This document shows positions 1-12,903 of a stretch of DNA of 64,000 nucleotides, in pieces. Each line of letters starts with the position of its first letter. Positions within the stretch are counted from its first letter, which is position 1. The notes under the pieces are model-generated. The model was not told where the DNA came from and searched no databases. It saw only the letters and a program-made list of their open reading frames with translations. Location: assembly GCA_036897525.1 (NCBI GenBank), contig JAYMTJ010000050.1, forward strand, positions 17,411 to 81,410. Reading direction: 5' to 3'. Made by a program: the position numbers and the translations under genes. Origin of the DNA: Pelargonium x hortorum. Its lineage: Eukaryota; Streptophyta; Magnoliopsida; Geraniales; Geraniaceae.

Positions 1-3000
1 TTTAAAATTTTCAAAATAAGAGTCTTTTACTCCTTTCCTTAGCTTTATTAGCTTGATTCATTAAACGAATTGAGGTTCTCTGACCAGATAGGGTAACCAT
101 AGATAGTAGGAGCTATAACTTTCTTCCAAATAAGACCTTGCCTCTGTAGTTTGGCTACCTTTTCGTTGATACATTGATAGATACATTTCATTTATCTAAC
201 CCTTCACCTTTTATTTTATAGGGTCCCGGAACTTTTCTAGTTTCTACTTCTTTTGTACTTTGGTATGAAAGAAAGAAGCTCCCCTTCACATTACCTTTTA
301 ACTGCCTTTCAACTAGAACATAGAAACGAAGGCGAACACCAAAGGCAGCCACTATTATCGATTTCCTTTATGGAATGCCTTTAAACACCTACCTTATTAC
401 ACGGACAGACTAGAAAAGCATAGCTATCTGTTAACTTACTTGCTGCAGATACTGGAAAGGACAGATAAAAGCACTAACAACAAGAAGAACCAAAAACAGG
501 TAACTCTCTAAAATCAATACAATATCAGTCTTTCTTGTTACTTTACTGAAACACCAACTCAATTCGGTTCGAACCCTTGTTTTTCTTTTCGATAAGCCTT
601 TGTTCTAATTTCAACTCTTAGTTTTTTTATTTAGTACTAAAGTCTAGATACACTGGAATGGAATACGAGGGAATAGAACTCTTTCTATATAAGTAATTCT
701 ATATCTACATCAATTTCAAAAAGTTTTGTACCACAAAAAACTTAAAGAAAAGCTTTATTAGTTACTTTGTATCCTTACTTCTAACAAGTTGTATCCAGTA
801 TAAGGGAAATACCTTGAACCAGAGTTGTGCCATTACCAGTCTCGTTTTTAGAGGTTTCCCTCACAAATAAATGAAGTTTTATTGAAAGTGATAAGGGTCT
901 GTATGAATGCTAATAGCCTTTTTTAGTTTTGTTTCATTTCTTTAGAATAACATAGAAGGGGTCTCTAATTATAGTGTTAGTAATTCTCTGTATATTGTAT
1001 ATAGCTATAGCTTGTCCAAAAACCACGAGGCCTAATTAAGCCAAGCCCCAGGAGCCCGTGTAAAACAAAACTTTGTCTATAGATCATAGCATATCCTTTT
1101 CCTAAGGCTGTCTGTAAGGTATAGCCCATATAGATGGGATATCCCCTTTGTTTGTCGCGAATTCTTTGACTTTATCTGAGTATGCTTAAGAAGGGGGGAA
1201 CTAGTGAAAGAGTCTTGATTAGGAAGAAAAATCCTTAAATTAGTAGAATCCAACTAACTTAGGGCCGCGGGAGGGCAGCCTTAATTAAAAAGCCAGTACT
1301 ATTTTAGATCTCTCGTAGATATAAGAAACTATAATCTCATTTTTGTTCTAGAAAAGCCTGTCGGGGTTCTATTATTTGAGAACTGCTCAGTGGGATATTG
1401 TACGCCTCCGTTTTATTTATGGGTTACAGAACTCCTTATTAAAATGCGAATTAGTCCCATATCTCATTTATCAGCACAGTATGATTTTGAGTACTTTTTT
1501 TATTTATATGATTTATATGAATGAAAGGAAATTCTAAATTAGAGAGTGATTATAACAAGGACCTCAAAAGCCCCGGTTAATCTCTTTTTTTGTCCGTCAT
1601 CAGCAAGTCATTTTTTTTTAGACTCGGTTAAAGGAAATAGTAGAATACCTTGGATATAAGCAGGCGCTATAGCTGAAGAACAAAAACCAGGAGCATCGGG
1701 ATTCCTATATAAGTTTTAAGTAAAAAACTGCGCTTTAATGTTGATAACTCTTTTCTATATATGAATGAATATATTCTCCCAACCGCTTCCCGCTTTTAAT
1801 AAAGTAGGCAAAGAGATACTCTATTGATAAAATAGGGGTTATAAGGGTCTCCTCCGGTATATCCGGAAGGCTACAACTGGTTTTTTTACTAAGTAGAATC
1901 CAGATACATTACATAATTTAAGAGTCCTAAAGTTCCAATTCTCGGCATCCTAAAAAAAGAGCCCCTAATTAAGATTTTCTGTAGTAGCTGGCAAAGGCGC
2001 AGAAATAGATTATTTTAGCATTACACAAAGAGTCCCGTTGTACGAAAGCAGGCCTTTGGTCTTTCTTAGAAAAGAGGGAGCTCTTAAATAATTAAAAAGG
2101 AGTAGTTAAATACAAGCAAGAATAAGGTCAGATAAGATTCCTGATCGGTTGATTGATACCTGTTCTTGAAACAAAAATAGAGAAGTAAACTATAACTTTC
2201 TTTAGGTCTTTAGAGAAGCTTTTTTTAGATTAGAATTAGATAAAACTAGCTTTAGATTTCGTTACGAGGATACCCTGTGCGTTTTGAATTCTTATATAGT
2301 ATAAGCCGAAATCTATCTTATGAAATCCGTTTTTATACCAAAAAATTTTGAATTCTAGCTTGAAGGTAAATAAATAGAAACCTGCTTTGTATTTAATATT
2401 GTGAGTATTCCCTTAGTCTTAGTTACGCTATTCAATCAAGAATTAAACTTTACTTTATTTTAAGGAGGAGCTCTTGTAATATACAACCTCTCCTTAACTG
2501 GATTCTATTATTTATATTATCCAAATGCAAAACTCAGTTTCAAGTTAAGACGCGATCGATTCATTGGAAACAAGTACGTTATCCTAGAACTAAACGACTC
2601 TCGTAAAAAACTTCGTAACCAAAAGGAACAAAGAAACTTACATACAAGCGGTTAACTACTACTGATGAAAGGGGTTTATTCCCAGTTCTACAAAAGGATC
2701 CTCCTATTATCAGCGGCTTTGTACTTGTTTTTTTTATATTGAACCCTATAGGCTACAGCGCCCCCTTACTTAGCCGGGACTTCTCAGCCTGGAATACGGA
2801 ATAAACTTATACTCAGAAGTGCTCGTTTCAGGTTAACACAATTTCGGTACTTAACTTACTGAATTACAGAAAGAAAGAAGTTCTAGAATTTCAAATTACT
2901 TTTTAAGTTTCTATTATACTAAAGGTTCTGGAAACCTAATAAAACCTAATAAAGGATAATACTATAACTATAACCCTTATACTTTGGACGCTTACTTGCT

Positions 3001-4800
3001 AATTAGAGCTTTCATTGAGAATTTAACTGAAATTACCCTACTCCCACAAAAGAGAATACTCGTGTTAGACCCCCTTCCTAGTTTGAGTCTTGTCAGGAAT
3101 TAATTCTATATTTAATTAATAATTTTCTTAGAAAGGAATACGTAAAGAAAGGGACTTTATGTTTTTGTTAATAATAGTTTTGTATAGAATTTTACTTTAT
3201 GGGTCTGGGCTTAATAAATCAGAAAAGTATTTACCTTGACATCGGTATATTGGCCAGTTGCTGGGCGTGCGTTAAATGAGTAAGTTCTTTTCGCGAGGAT
3301 TGAAAAAAAAAATGAAGTACACAGAAATTTATTTGGTTACAATAAACAATAAGAAGGGCATACAATTAGAATAAATTCTCCTTACGTACACTTTGACTCA
3401 TGTAAGTACGGGAATTGGAGCTATGCTGCTCTGGGTTCAGTCTAACTCAATAAAAAGATTGTATTGTAGTTAGTCTCCCTCAAGCCCTCCTATTATAGAG
3501 CACCTAATCACTTTGTCGTACCGAATCCACAACTGCGTGAGTAATTGTAAGAAAAACCCAAAATTACTAAGATATGACAAATACTGAGTAGACTCATTTT
3601 AAGGTCATTTTTAGGAGTGAGAAATTTTTTTAAGCTGTCCTGATGTTGGCTTCATAAGCATAAAGAAGGTATACCTGTTTCTTTCAACCCGCCGACCCTT
3701 TTCTTTTTTTTTTACGAGGAGCCCCGTAGTCCTGCCCAGAAAATTTGGTAAATAACTAGCCTTAAATAGCTATAGCTAAGGCTTAATTATTTATATGGGA
3801 AAGAGAGCCCTAACCCTTTTTTTTGGTAGTTATTGCGCTTTAGCAAACCCCGGGAATTGTAATAGATGAAACACCTTACACCAGAAGAACCTACTAGAAC
3901 TGGAAAAAAACTGTCACTAAAATAAAACTTGACTTCATACTTTAAATCTTTAAAAAATAGATATCCACAAAGACTCAAAATTTAAGAAACCCCAGGAAAT
4001 GACCCTTAACGGACCTTGCATAACTACTACCTTAACATACCCAGACTCTTTGAGCTTAAACCTTCTACCAAGATCGAACATACTAGAAAGTGCTTTTTTT
4101 CAGGGCCCCTTTATTAAAAAAAATAGTAATCCTCTCAAGTTCTTAGACTTTTTGAACACCGGGGTTAGCTAACAGGAATCTTTTTTAGAAAAGACTTAAA
4201 CTTAAACAAAGCACTTATTTTTTTTCCAAGGTGAAATGAAAAGGGTAGTTGCTCAGAGAGGGGCTGCTAATATATCTTAACAAAGTATAAATACTTAAGT
4301 TAGTTAACCCCTGGAATCCTATATATAGTAGGACCCTTAAAAGAGAAGCCGTTTTTTCTATGCACTATTAAAAAGGTTCCGGTGTCTAGCAAGGCAAAGG
4401 ATAAATAAGAGAAAATTCAAAGAAAACAGTGCATATTATATTGACTTTTCTTACAACTACCCAGGAAAGGTTAGACTCAGTGCTTCTCAAAGAGGATTTT
4501 CCCGTTGTTCTAGAGTTATAGCTTAGGTTCAATTCAACGGTAATACAAGAGCGAAGCTTAATGAGTGTTATTTTTTACTAAAACCTCAAAAGCTTTAAAA
4601 CAAGTACCCTTCTATTTAAAGCCAAGCTGCACTACTGAGGAGTAAAGGCGGGTCTCTTCCATGTTTTTAATTACATGTACACCCTGTGTGACAGACAGTA
4701 CTTTAAAAAGCTAATTCGCAAGTAAAAGTTTCCTGTTAGTCTATTTCTTATCTTATAAAAGTGTAACGGATCCTCTTACTATTTTATTGCCCCGTATTCT
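1..4800. other. Gene-free A+T-rich DNA
   Basis: No open frame above chance, no RNA gene. It holds the hairpin at 1853-1867, GGATCC at 2696 and 4768, CCCGGG at 3849 and many GGxxxxCC-like short palindromic words separated by A/T runs. Confidence 0.7.
1853..1867. repeat. Small hairpin TCCGG/CCGGA
   Basis: TCCGG-TATAT-CCGGA lies within the G+C-rich patch 1845-1870. It belongs to the dispersed palindrome pattern. Confidence 0.35.
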
Positions 4801-4860
4801 CCTGAGTTTGACCCACTTTCATAAGGCGCTAGTCCTTGGTTCAAATCCAGTACCATTTTA
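4801..4860 (+). pseudogene. Elongator tRNA-Met (CAU)-like 3' part
   Basis: The segment CTTTCATAAGGCG, then AGTC, then TTGGTTCAAATCCAGTA follows plastid elongator tRNA-Met from the anticodon loop (CAU) through the T arm, with few changes. The T stem pairs 4 of 5 (one G-U). The 5' half is not recognisable: no acceptor partner for the 3' side is seen upstream, and the anticodon stem is mostly mismatched. It is a truncated or decayed copy. Such plastid-derived trnM copies are common in plant mitochondria. Confidence 0.4.
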
Positions 4861-7800
4861 GAGTTCAACGGAGAACTTCGATTAAAGGAACGTACTAAAC
4901 TCTGTATTGTATATTGTACGAAATTCCTAGAGCTATCTTTACCCGGAACTCCAGCAAATCTAACTTACATTTAGCAGTTTAAAGGCGCAGTTGCTTTTTA
5001 GGGTTAAAACTTTGACTTAGAATTAGTAAAGAGACTCATTTAGTTTTATACTTCTCGCTTTTAGGGCACTTTGGCTATGCAGCAAGATTAAAATGAGATT
5101 CTTGAAGTAGACTTCCTTTAGCAACCCGTGGAGTAGTAAGAGACTGGGAAAAAAGGCAGCGGCACAAGGTACCTCTTATAGTAGTAGAATTCCAGATAGA
5201 AGAAAGCTCTTTATCTAGTAGTTTCCAGGTTTGTGTTTCTCGAGCATTTAACGATGTTACAATGTGAAAATTATATCAAAATACCTCCTTTTCGAAATAA
5301 CATAATTAAACAAATATTTCTTGATTAGCTTTTCTTTTCAGGTTTCCTAAATTAAAGTTCATTCTATATACCGCGAATAGAAACAACTTCCGCATAAAAG
5401 GAAGAACGGATGGCTAACGTTTGCTTGTAAGAAAGAGAGCTTCTCGTCTTTGCTTGGATTTCTTTAGTCTACTCTATTGTTATTTTAAAAGAAGAACTTA
5501 CTAAAGCTATAGAATACCCCGAGAAGCTTAAGATTTTCTTTTTCTTACTGGAATACCCACCACTATCTGTCCATTAGGGGAAAGAACAAGCAAAAATTAT
5601 AATAGAATTACTTCTGTTGTTAGAGCTCAGAAATTTAGGACCCCTTTTCACAAAAATCGCAGACATGAACTCGTTTATCAACATCTGTCATTCTATACGT
5701 TCTTTTTTCTCCTTACCTTTAGGCCCCCCTTTCCTATTCACTAGAGCTGCTACCCGGTTTAGTTAGCATAGGTAAATCTCTTGTGAAAATAATTACAACG
5801 TATTAGCTAAAACCAGTCTGTCGAATCCCAGAAAGCGTTCTGCACAATTAAACCTTCCACCAAGTTCCTAAAATATCTAAGCTTTATTTGTTAGGTAAAA
5901 CTGGGGCTGGGAAATAAATGAGACAAAATCCCCTTAATTGTAAACGGATTCTATGGCCTTTTTAGTGAGCTAAAACCTGACTTAAGAGCCTTCAACGTTT
6001 GCTTGGGTAAACAATTTTCGGCTAATATCTTTCTATGATAGAGGTACCCTAAAACCCCTTTCATTAACTTTATAGTCATTTCTCTTACTTAACCGGCACC
6101 CCTGTTGAACACTATTATCCTTTAAAATTACACTTGGTTTTAGTAGAATAAAAGTAAGTAAGAGAGCTTTTTTTTAGTTTTGCTTGCAGAGCTTCTTACT
6201 TAATCTGGAACAGTTGAAGTAGTTTGGGTCGGAACTCAAGTCCGAGTCAAAAAGTATGCTGCAGTTTTATGCTATAAGCAGTCCTTTCCTTGTATTATGC
6301 AGTTACTCGTTATAATAAAGTCAATTTAACTTCGACTAAAAAATGAAGCTCTTAAACAAGGAAATTAAACACCTATATTATGTTATATAAAATTCTTGTA
6401 AGAAAACACCACTTATTCATAGCTAAAAAGCACCCATCTCTATTTTTTTAACGCTTTATAGAAAATGCGTTACTTTAGGATAGGAATCCCCGCAATACTA
6501 ACACAAGAGATTCTAGAGTTATATTACAAGTACTTGTTTTGGGACTAAAACCCTACGGAATCCTTTTATATCCTAGGTATCTCTTTGGCTCAGGATCCTT
6601 GTCTAGGGAATATTTGTCCCAATCTAGAAGGACTCCTGACCCAGGGGTTTCTAGATTCTAGTTTGTTTAGGGTTGTCTTCTCTTAGAAATCTTATAAAGC
6701 ATAATAGTACGTGGTCGGTGTAAGCATAAGTAATACGTTTGCCCTTTCACGTATTTCATACTAAAGGTTACTTCTCGAATAGTATAGAAAGAGGAGCGCG
6801 GTTAATAACGGCTGCGTTTTTTTTTTATTTAAGAACCTCAATATTTTTATAGTTAGGGCTACCCTACTAGATCTAAAAAATCCTTAGATTAGTCTAGTAC
6901 AGCATTGTTAGGGTTTACCCCCTTGTAGATAACGTACGAATATGCTTATTTTGGAATTGAAAATATGTAAGAATTACCGAGTCGTTGGTATTAAGGGATA
7001 CAGCAATATAAAGGTTAACCGATACTTTACACTTTGTAAAGCGAGAATTCTTTCTTGTGCATGTCATGCTTAGATATATCTAAAATATTGGAACACGCTC
7101 TTACACAGTACCCATATTTAAAACTATTATACGGAGTATACTAATTTAAGCTGCCAAACTATGTAAATACTCCTAGCGTACAATAATATTTTACTAAAAG
7201 TATAAGGTTTTAAATGTTGTTGAAGCGGCCTAAATAGGGAGCAATTAGGTTTGGATATCTTCCTTTTTCCCCTGAATGAATGCTAGTGATATACTATATT
7301 TTTGAATGGCGTTGTTTCAAATTCTAAACTAATCTTTTCTATTTGTCAAGCAGTAATTCTTAGGTTTATGTAATGTATTACGAAAACTTATTATAAATAT
7401 TTTATATATTAAACAGAGCTAGTATTTTAATATGGGATTCCGACTTGTAATCTACTGTAGATCGCAAAGTGAAATAAAATGATGAAGTTAACCCTGACGA
7501 AAATCGTCTATTTTTTTTTGGTTTAGGTGTCTCCGAGTTAAAATACACATAACCATAGCCAAATCTCTTAAAACTCCTAGGGTCAAATTATCTAAACAAG
7601 GATAAAGAGGGCTCCTTAGACAGTAGATTTAGTCGTTTAAAGATAAAAAAAGCAGGACATGTGGGACCCCGAGAAAGTCGTAAAAGAACCCCTTGCGTTA
7701 ATACAAAAGCAATTCCCTACGATAGGAGACACTTACCTTACAGGTGTATTAAATTTAATATATAATTGCAGGACTTAGAACCAAGGACTTCTATACCATT

Positions 7801-8330
7801 GCCTGCTTTTAAGAAGAAAAGCCCTGTCGTCTTTTAGAGCCTTTCCCTTGTATGTTGCCTTTTAAGACACGGGAGTCCTTTCTGTGAATTCTACTTTCGT
7901 AAATGCCCTTTTTTTCGAGAAGCAGGGTTTGCTATCTATATTCCAGTACCCAAAACTCTTTGTTTACAGGAATATGATATTAGTATTTAGTAAATAATAG
8001 TATTGTAGTATTTCCTTTCTTTGCGTAGGCCTTGTTTATTAAACATTTCCCCAAATTCCGAACTTAATGGAATTCAGCGATCACTTCACTATCTACAAAA
8101 CAAAAGCTATTAGAACTCGTGCACGCCCCTTAGACTATACAGGCCCCGGATTAAATCCTTCTAAAACGTCAACAACAAGAGTTGGGTAATTAAACTTATA
8201 AAAGCTTACGGAAAGGTAACCAAAAGATTCTAATTAGTGGGTTTCGTATTAAAGAATTTTGCTTAAGTTTAATTGTAAAAGCATTAAAACTAAGAAGTGT
8301 AAACCAGAAAAAATTCTAACTATAGATTCC
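4861..8330. other. Gene-free A+T-rich DNA
   Basis: Nothing recognised. GGTACC at 5168 and GGATCC at 6593 belong to the palindrome pattern. TTACCGAGTC near 6976 echoes the central word of family X without its neighbours. Confidence 0.7.
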
Positions 8331-10200
8331 TTGTAAACTTTCGAAACATTATAATTGGCAGGTGTATTTGAATTCATTCCTTAAATTCTTATCTAAATCT
8401 TAACTCTCTAAAACCAGAATCTAAAAGACTTTCAATAACTATTTAAGATAACAAATCCAGATGTGTTAGAATACCAAACTGATTGTAAGCCTATGTGCTT
8501 AAAAATAGGAATGAGTCTATCCTGTAAAGTAAAGGTTTGTACGTTTTAGTCTTTATCCTTTGATTTATAATACATTAACTCTAGACATAGTACTTTAGCC
8601 TAAACAGATTCCTATCTCGTTATTAAAGCTTGAAAGAGAAACTACCACTTGGTAACACCGATAAAGCAATAAAGACAGACAGAACTTGACACTATAAAGA
8701 CCCAACATCAAGAAAGCAAAAGCAGGATTTCACTTAAACAGGCACCTTAGACTAAGGAAACAGCACCGGAAAGAAAGAAGTTTCACTATCCACTATAAAT
8801 AAGTTGAGTTCTGGCAGGCGGCATAGCAAGAGACATCTTAGTTAGAGATTTTTTAGTTACTGTTCGACTTATTGAGTTGACTTATTAGTTCGGTTGACAA
8901 GGCACTTTCATTGGATTGAGAGATCGGAGGTTAAAGAATACTGCTTGCTCGAAATAGTTTAGACTAGACATTTCTTAAGGTTTTCTAGAGATACTGACAG
9001 GAAAAGTACTTAACGAGAAAAAAATCTTTATTTAGGGGTAGGGAATCTTCCTCTTGGCTTGTGTGTTTATCAGTAGGGAGGGAGAGAACCCTTATAAGTA
9101 TAATAAATACATGAATCAATCTTACCGAGTAAACATTCTTGGTTACGAGGTTAAGGCATTCTGGTATACATATAGTAAAACTTTCACTTTAACCAGTACC
9201 TACAGGAAAAACGGAACACTCTAATAATCTCGGTTTCCTTTCGATGAGACACTCCAGCTCAAGATCTAATAGTAATCAAAGACACCCGTTACTTGATCAA
9301 AGAAAATGAAACTGTCTTTGTATTATCTCACAAATTCGGCAGGAGAAAGAGAGGTTTTACTAAGTCATTTCTATCCAACATCTGGATTCAAACTCTGGTA
9401 TTAAACTTCAGAATTTCCTACATAGTGTAAAGTCAATTTGTGCTCAAAACCGAGGAATACACTCCGCTACCTACTATGTAGTTTGAATTCTCCAGTAGAT
9501 CTTAACACAGAACAAGGTTTTTACTTTACTATATTATATTCTTCTTAATAGACATCTCTTTGTTAGCCGGATTTCTTTTTTAGTTAATTATAATCGAAGT
9601 TTACTAAGTAAATAAATGCTTCTCCTTATCGTAAATAGACTTCAACTTGTGAATTGAATTACTTTCCAAAAGGAGTTTTTTAGGTGCTTGTAATACTTTG
9701 CTTAATCCATGGAATGTGAGGAGATAGACTCAGGACATAACAAACCAAAAGAAGTTAATCAAACTATAAATCTTGAATTCCTGATAGCAAATCAAAGTCT
9801 TAATTGAAAAAGTTTTTAGAGTATTAATAACAGCTTCTTATCTTTTCTCAGACCCAATTTCTATTTATTCTAAGCAAAAGGAGTCTAATTCTAATACCCC
9901 TTAGACAAGATTCTGAAAACACCTATTCATTCTTAAGAGAGAAAATAGAAGCCCCCTTTGCTTTGTTATTTATTGTTAAAAAAAGACTCCTATTTTAGTT
10001 TAGATTAGAGCCCTTAATCTGAGACTTGTATAGGATAACCCGTAACATAGAAGCTATAACTTGTGCAGGGTACCCCTACCCTAAGTGCTGACAAAGTCAG
10101 CTTTTACTCTAACTCTAGCTTGTATTTAAAGGAACCCCACTTCCAATACATCTCCTCATATTCTCAGAATTGCTCCTTAAATTTTTTTAGTAGAAAAGCT
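8331..10200. other. Gene-free stretch around family X copy 1
   Basis: The texture changes near 8.3 kb: fewer homopolymers and G+C palindromes, and more AAG/CTT words. Apart from repeat copy 1 at 9.03-9.2 kb I see nothing that can be named. Confidence 0.5.
9030..9215 (+). repeat. Dispersed repeat family X, copy 1
   Basis: One of three clear diverged copies sharing an ordered series of blocks: CTCTTG, then a (T)AAGGAGGAGAC-like block, CTTACCGAGT(A/C)AA (here 9121-9133), then GAGGTTAGG(T)CA and CTTACACTTT. Identity to copies 2 and 3 looks like 60-70% with indels. About 190 bp upstream there is a TTGACTTATT-like block (8.87-8.89 kb) that also borders copies 2-4. No reading frame is conserved between copies. 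Origin unknown. Confidence 0.5.
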
Positions 10201-11445
10201 GCCCAGGTGGCATATCCGATTCCTATTTGTTATTAAATCCCTTTCGACAGGGGTTAGGTGTTGATATATACGGGTAGTACCTATTTTAGAGTAACATGTA
10301 ATTATTAATTAACGAGTAAGATTTTTTCCCAGTGAGGTCTGCTTTAGTAAAGCTTTATATGGATAAGATTGTATTACGACTCAACGATGTCTAGCTATCT
10401 CATTTAATACCAGAAAAGAATAATGTACTTAAGTTGAAATTTAGAATAGACTTACTTACACTTACTAAGATACTTCGTTTCCCCTTCCCTTGTTCCCAAA
10501 ATTCTGGAACAAAAGGGACTGGACAACCGGGGAAATATAAGACCACGGTTTCTTCTCTTCTAAGAATCCAGTAAATGAAGTCGTTTAATAAATTGGTAAA
10601 AGTTTTCCGTTCCTATTTTTAGATTTTGTAGCTACAAGGTTCTATAAGTATAAAGGAAAGAAAATACTAGAGCCACTTATCTTTGCTTTGGTCAAGAATT
10701 GTTAGAGTCTTTTGCAGGTATTCCCGTTGTAATGAAAGGGTTTTTTTACTGAGTAGGGTGCTTTACACTGAGTCAGGCCTTAGAATTTTTTTTATAAGCT
10801 AGGTTTTAGCGGATACTCGTAATAATAAAAGGGGTCCTAGTTACTTGTTTGTGTTTCTCGCTTCTAGGCGTTTTAAGGTACTTAGTAAGCGGGTATACTA
10901 TTCCCCGGGGATTTGAAATATACCAACTAAAACTAAGGATTATAACTATACAGGGTACAGGTGTTCCGACTAGCTTTCGTTTTTTTAGAATAAAGTTTCC
11001 CTTTTATAAGGATAAGACTTAACACCGGCTTCAGTCCAGATATGTCACGAGTTCAAATGCGCGGAATAGTAATATTTATTGATCCCAAGTTCTCGGTCCA
11101 GCCGGGTCTCTTTAATATTACTTTTCCTCGATAAGCTTTAACTCGTTTTCTACGAGAAGCTCATTAGTATAGTACCCCTGTTTCCGTAATCAAATAAAGT
11201 CAGTATTACTTCACTTCAGCCCGCTCGATTCAACATAAATTAGAATTGCTTTTGTAAACCCGGTTAGGAAAGCTTGCAGTAACAAGAGCTCATAAAAGGA
11301 ACTGGCGGTTATTTTTAAGGAATACCCACACACGAGAAAAAAGGACTCCTTTTGTTTTGTTAAGATAAAGTGTCTGTGGAAAATAAAGTTTTTTATGATA
11401 TTACTTTAGTGTAGCTTTGAAAGGGAGATTCCAACTCAACTACAT
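10201..11445. other. Gene-free A+T-rich DNA with palindromes
   Basis: Holds the hairpin at 10487-10517 and the 8-bp palindrome CCCCGGGG at 10903-10910. The latter recurs with the same following ATT at 34407. GGGTACCC lies just before, at 10068. No gene seen. Confidence 0.6.
10487..10517. repeat. Imperfect hairpin, 7+5 bp
   Basis: TTGTTCC (10490-10496) pairs with GGAACAA (10506-10512) around a nine-base loop. CCC further out pairs with GGG across a short A bulge. Part of the general abundance of short inverted repeats. Confidence 0.4.
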
Positions 11446-11466
11446 GGATAGCTACGCAAGCTATCC
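11446..11466. repeat. Perfect 8-bp stem hairpin
   Basis: GGATAGCT and AGCTATCC flank the loop ACGCA. It lies about 300 bp before family X copy 2. It is not followed by a T run, so it is not an obvious terminator. Confidence 0.5.
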
Positions 11467-11734
11467 TACTATCCTTAAGAGTCTAATAAAAGTTGTTAAT
11501 TTCAAAGAGGGGCCTAAGGTGCTTTGGGGAGTTAAGAATGTGCAGTTTATGTGGTATCTGTTTCAGAGAATCTCGCTTTTGAGAAGCGTAGAGTAAATAG
11601 CAGCTTCTATATTCTATTAGTATAGGGTATTATACAATTCTATATTGTATTATATTAGGTAAGTGAAGGATAGATAACTAAGTATAGAATGAATCTCCCT
11701 TTTCAGTTTGTATTCTTGTTGTTCTGTAGCTAAT

Positions 11735-12043
11735 GTTCTATTGTTAAGGAATATCCCTCTTGTTTCTGTAGCTTATCGGTAAGGAGGAGACATACCTTGT
11801 ATAGGAGTAAATAGATCTTACCGAGTCAATCTTTCTTTATTTAGGAGGTTGGGTCATTAGGAAAGATACCAGATAGTTAAACCCTTACACTTTGAAGACC
11901 ATAAAAGGCTCTCTAAAAACAGGAATCTCCTTGAGTTTACTTACTGGCTGGAAATTCAATGCTTAAAAGCTTAAATCGGAATAAGGAACAGAAACTGACT
12001 TACCCATCCCTTCTGTTTTATTGACTTACTTCTTCTTAAAATG
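11735..12043 (+). repeat. Dispersed repeat family X, copy 2
   Basis: Contains GGAATATCCCTCTTG (about 11741), TAAGGAGGAGACATACC, CTTACCGAGTCAA (11817-11829), GAGGTTGGGTCA, CCTTACACTTTG, CAGGAATCTCCTT, and ends at TTGACTTACTTCTTCTT (12021). Copy 3 begins directly after it, so the two form a diverged tandem pair with a period of about 600 bp. It has the most complete set of blocks and is the best query for a search. Confidence 0.55.
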
Positions 12044-12640
12044 AAAGAAAACTAGACTCTGGATCTTACTCTGTAATTGTCCCATTATAGGAGCTAAATA
12101 CGACTAGACCTTATTAAGAAGCATAAGAAATAAAACCTACGATTGCCTTGACTTATTTGTAGCTATAGGACTTCTTTTATTATAGAGCTAATTAATAAGA
12201 AAGAATTTAGTTATGTATAGTAATTGGTGTATTACTTGGTCTACAGTTACCGTACTTAAAGATAGATAGTAAGAGTAATAGTAATTTGTCTTTTTTTTAG
12301 TTAGTTAATAGTATTCTAGGTGTATTTAGAAAGTATAGATACTACGCTACGAGTTCTTAAGATATATTCCTCTTGCCTTTTTGTTTTGTACTTATCACTA
12401 AGGAGGAAACAAACGTAGGAGAATCTTGAATACATCTCTCTTACCGAGTAAAGTTTACGAGGTTAGGTCACAATAAGTATGTTATAGATATACCACCTTA
12501 CACTCTATAGACAAAGAACTTCAGAATCTTAAAGCTTTCATACCTTGAAAATAGCTTCCTCAAAGCCTCAAAGCTAGAAAATAAGACCCTTACTCAGAAT
12601 CTGCACCTTACTCTTTTGACTTATTCTTCTAAAATGCCCT
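12044..12640 (+). repeat. Dispersed repeat family X, copy 3 (tandem with copy 2)
   Basis: Shows the same block order as copy 2: ATATTCCTCTTG, CTAAGGAGGAAAC, CTTACCGAGTAAA (12440-12452), ACGAGGTTAGGTCA, CCTTACACT, then TTGACTTATTCTTCT with AAAATG (12616-12636). The offset from copy 2 is 623 bp at the central block and 595 bp at the end block. The first 300 bp are very A+T-rich (TAGATAG-type words). No gene is present. Confidence 0.5.
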
Positions 12641-12831
12641 GTCAGCTACCCTTGTATGTAGCTAAACTGTTAGCAGAGAGACAGCGTTCTTTCTTAGTAG
12701 TAAGTAATGGATTACAGAGATAAGACTCTTCTTGGTAACTAGGATAGTTTTCCCCGCCGTAGTCGTATGGCTCTACAGAATGTAATGCGGATGTAATCCT
12801 AAATAATAGGAATGAGTCCTCTACATTAAAA

Positions 12832-12903
12832 TTTAATGACTGGGTTAGAACCATCGACCTCTGTCCAAATGGGAGGGCGCTCTACCCTGCATAAATAGGG
12901 ATA
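12832..12903 (-). pseudogene. tRNA-Pro (UGG)-like relic
   Basis: On the minus strand GGTAGAGCG (D arm) is followed by ATTTGGAC, which would place anticodon TGG, then GATGGTTCTAACCCAGTCAT. The T stem pairs 4 of 5 and the downstream CAGTCAT resembles the 3' end of plastid tRNA-Pro. The D arm is shortened and the anticodon stem is not formed. Acceptor pairing is poor. Assigned to Pro by word order only; a Thr(UGU)-type origin is the main alternative. Confidence 0.3.

Noticed and set aside
565-585. GGTTCGAACC as a tRNA T arm
   Set aside because: It is simply a palindrome; neither strand has tRNA arms upstream.
686-694. ATATAAGTA, the yeast mitochondrial promoter consensus
   Set aside because: Single chance-level match, no gene downstream, and the tRNA anticodon argues against a fungal mitochondrion.
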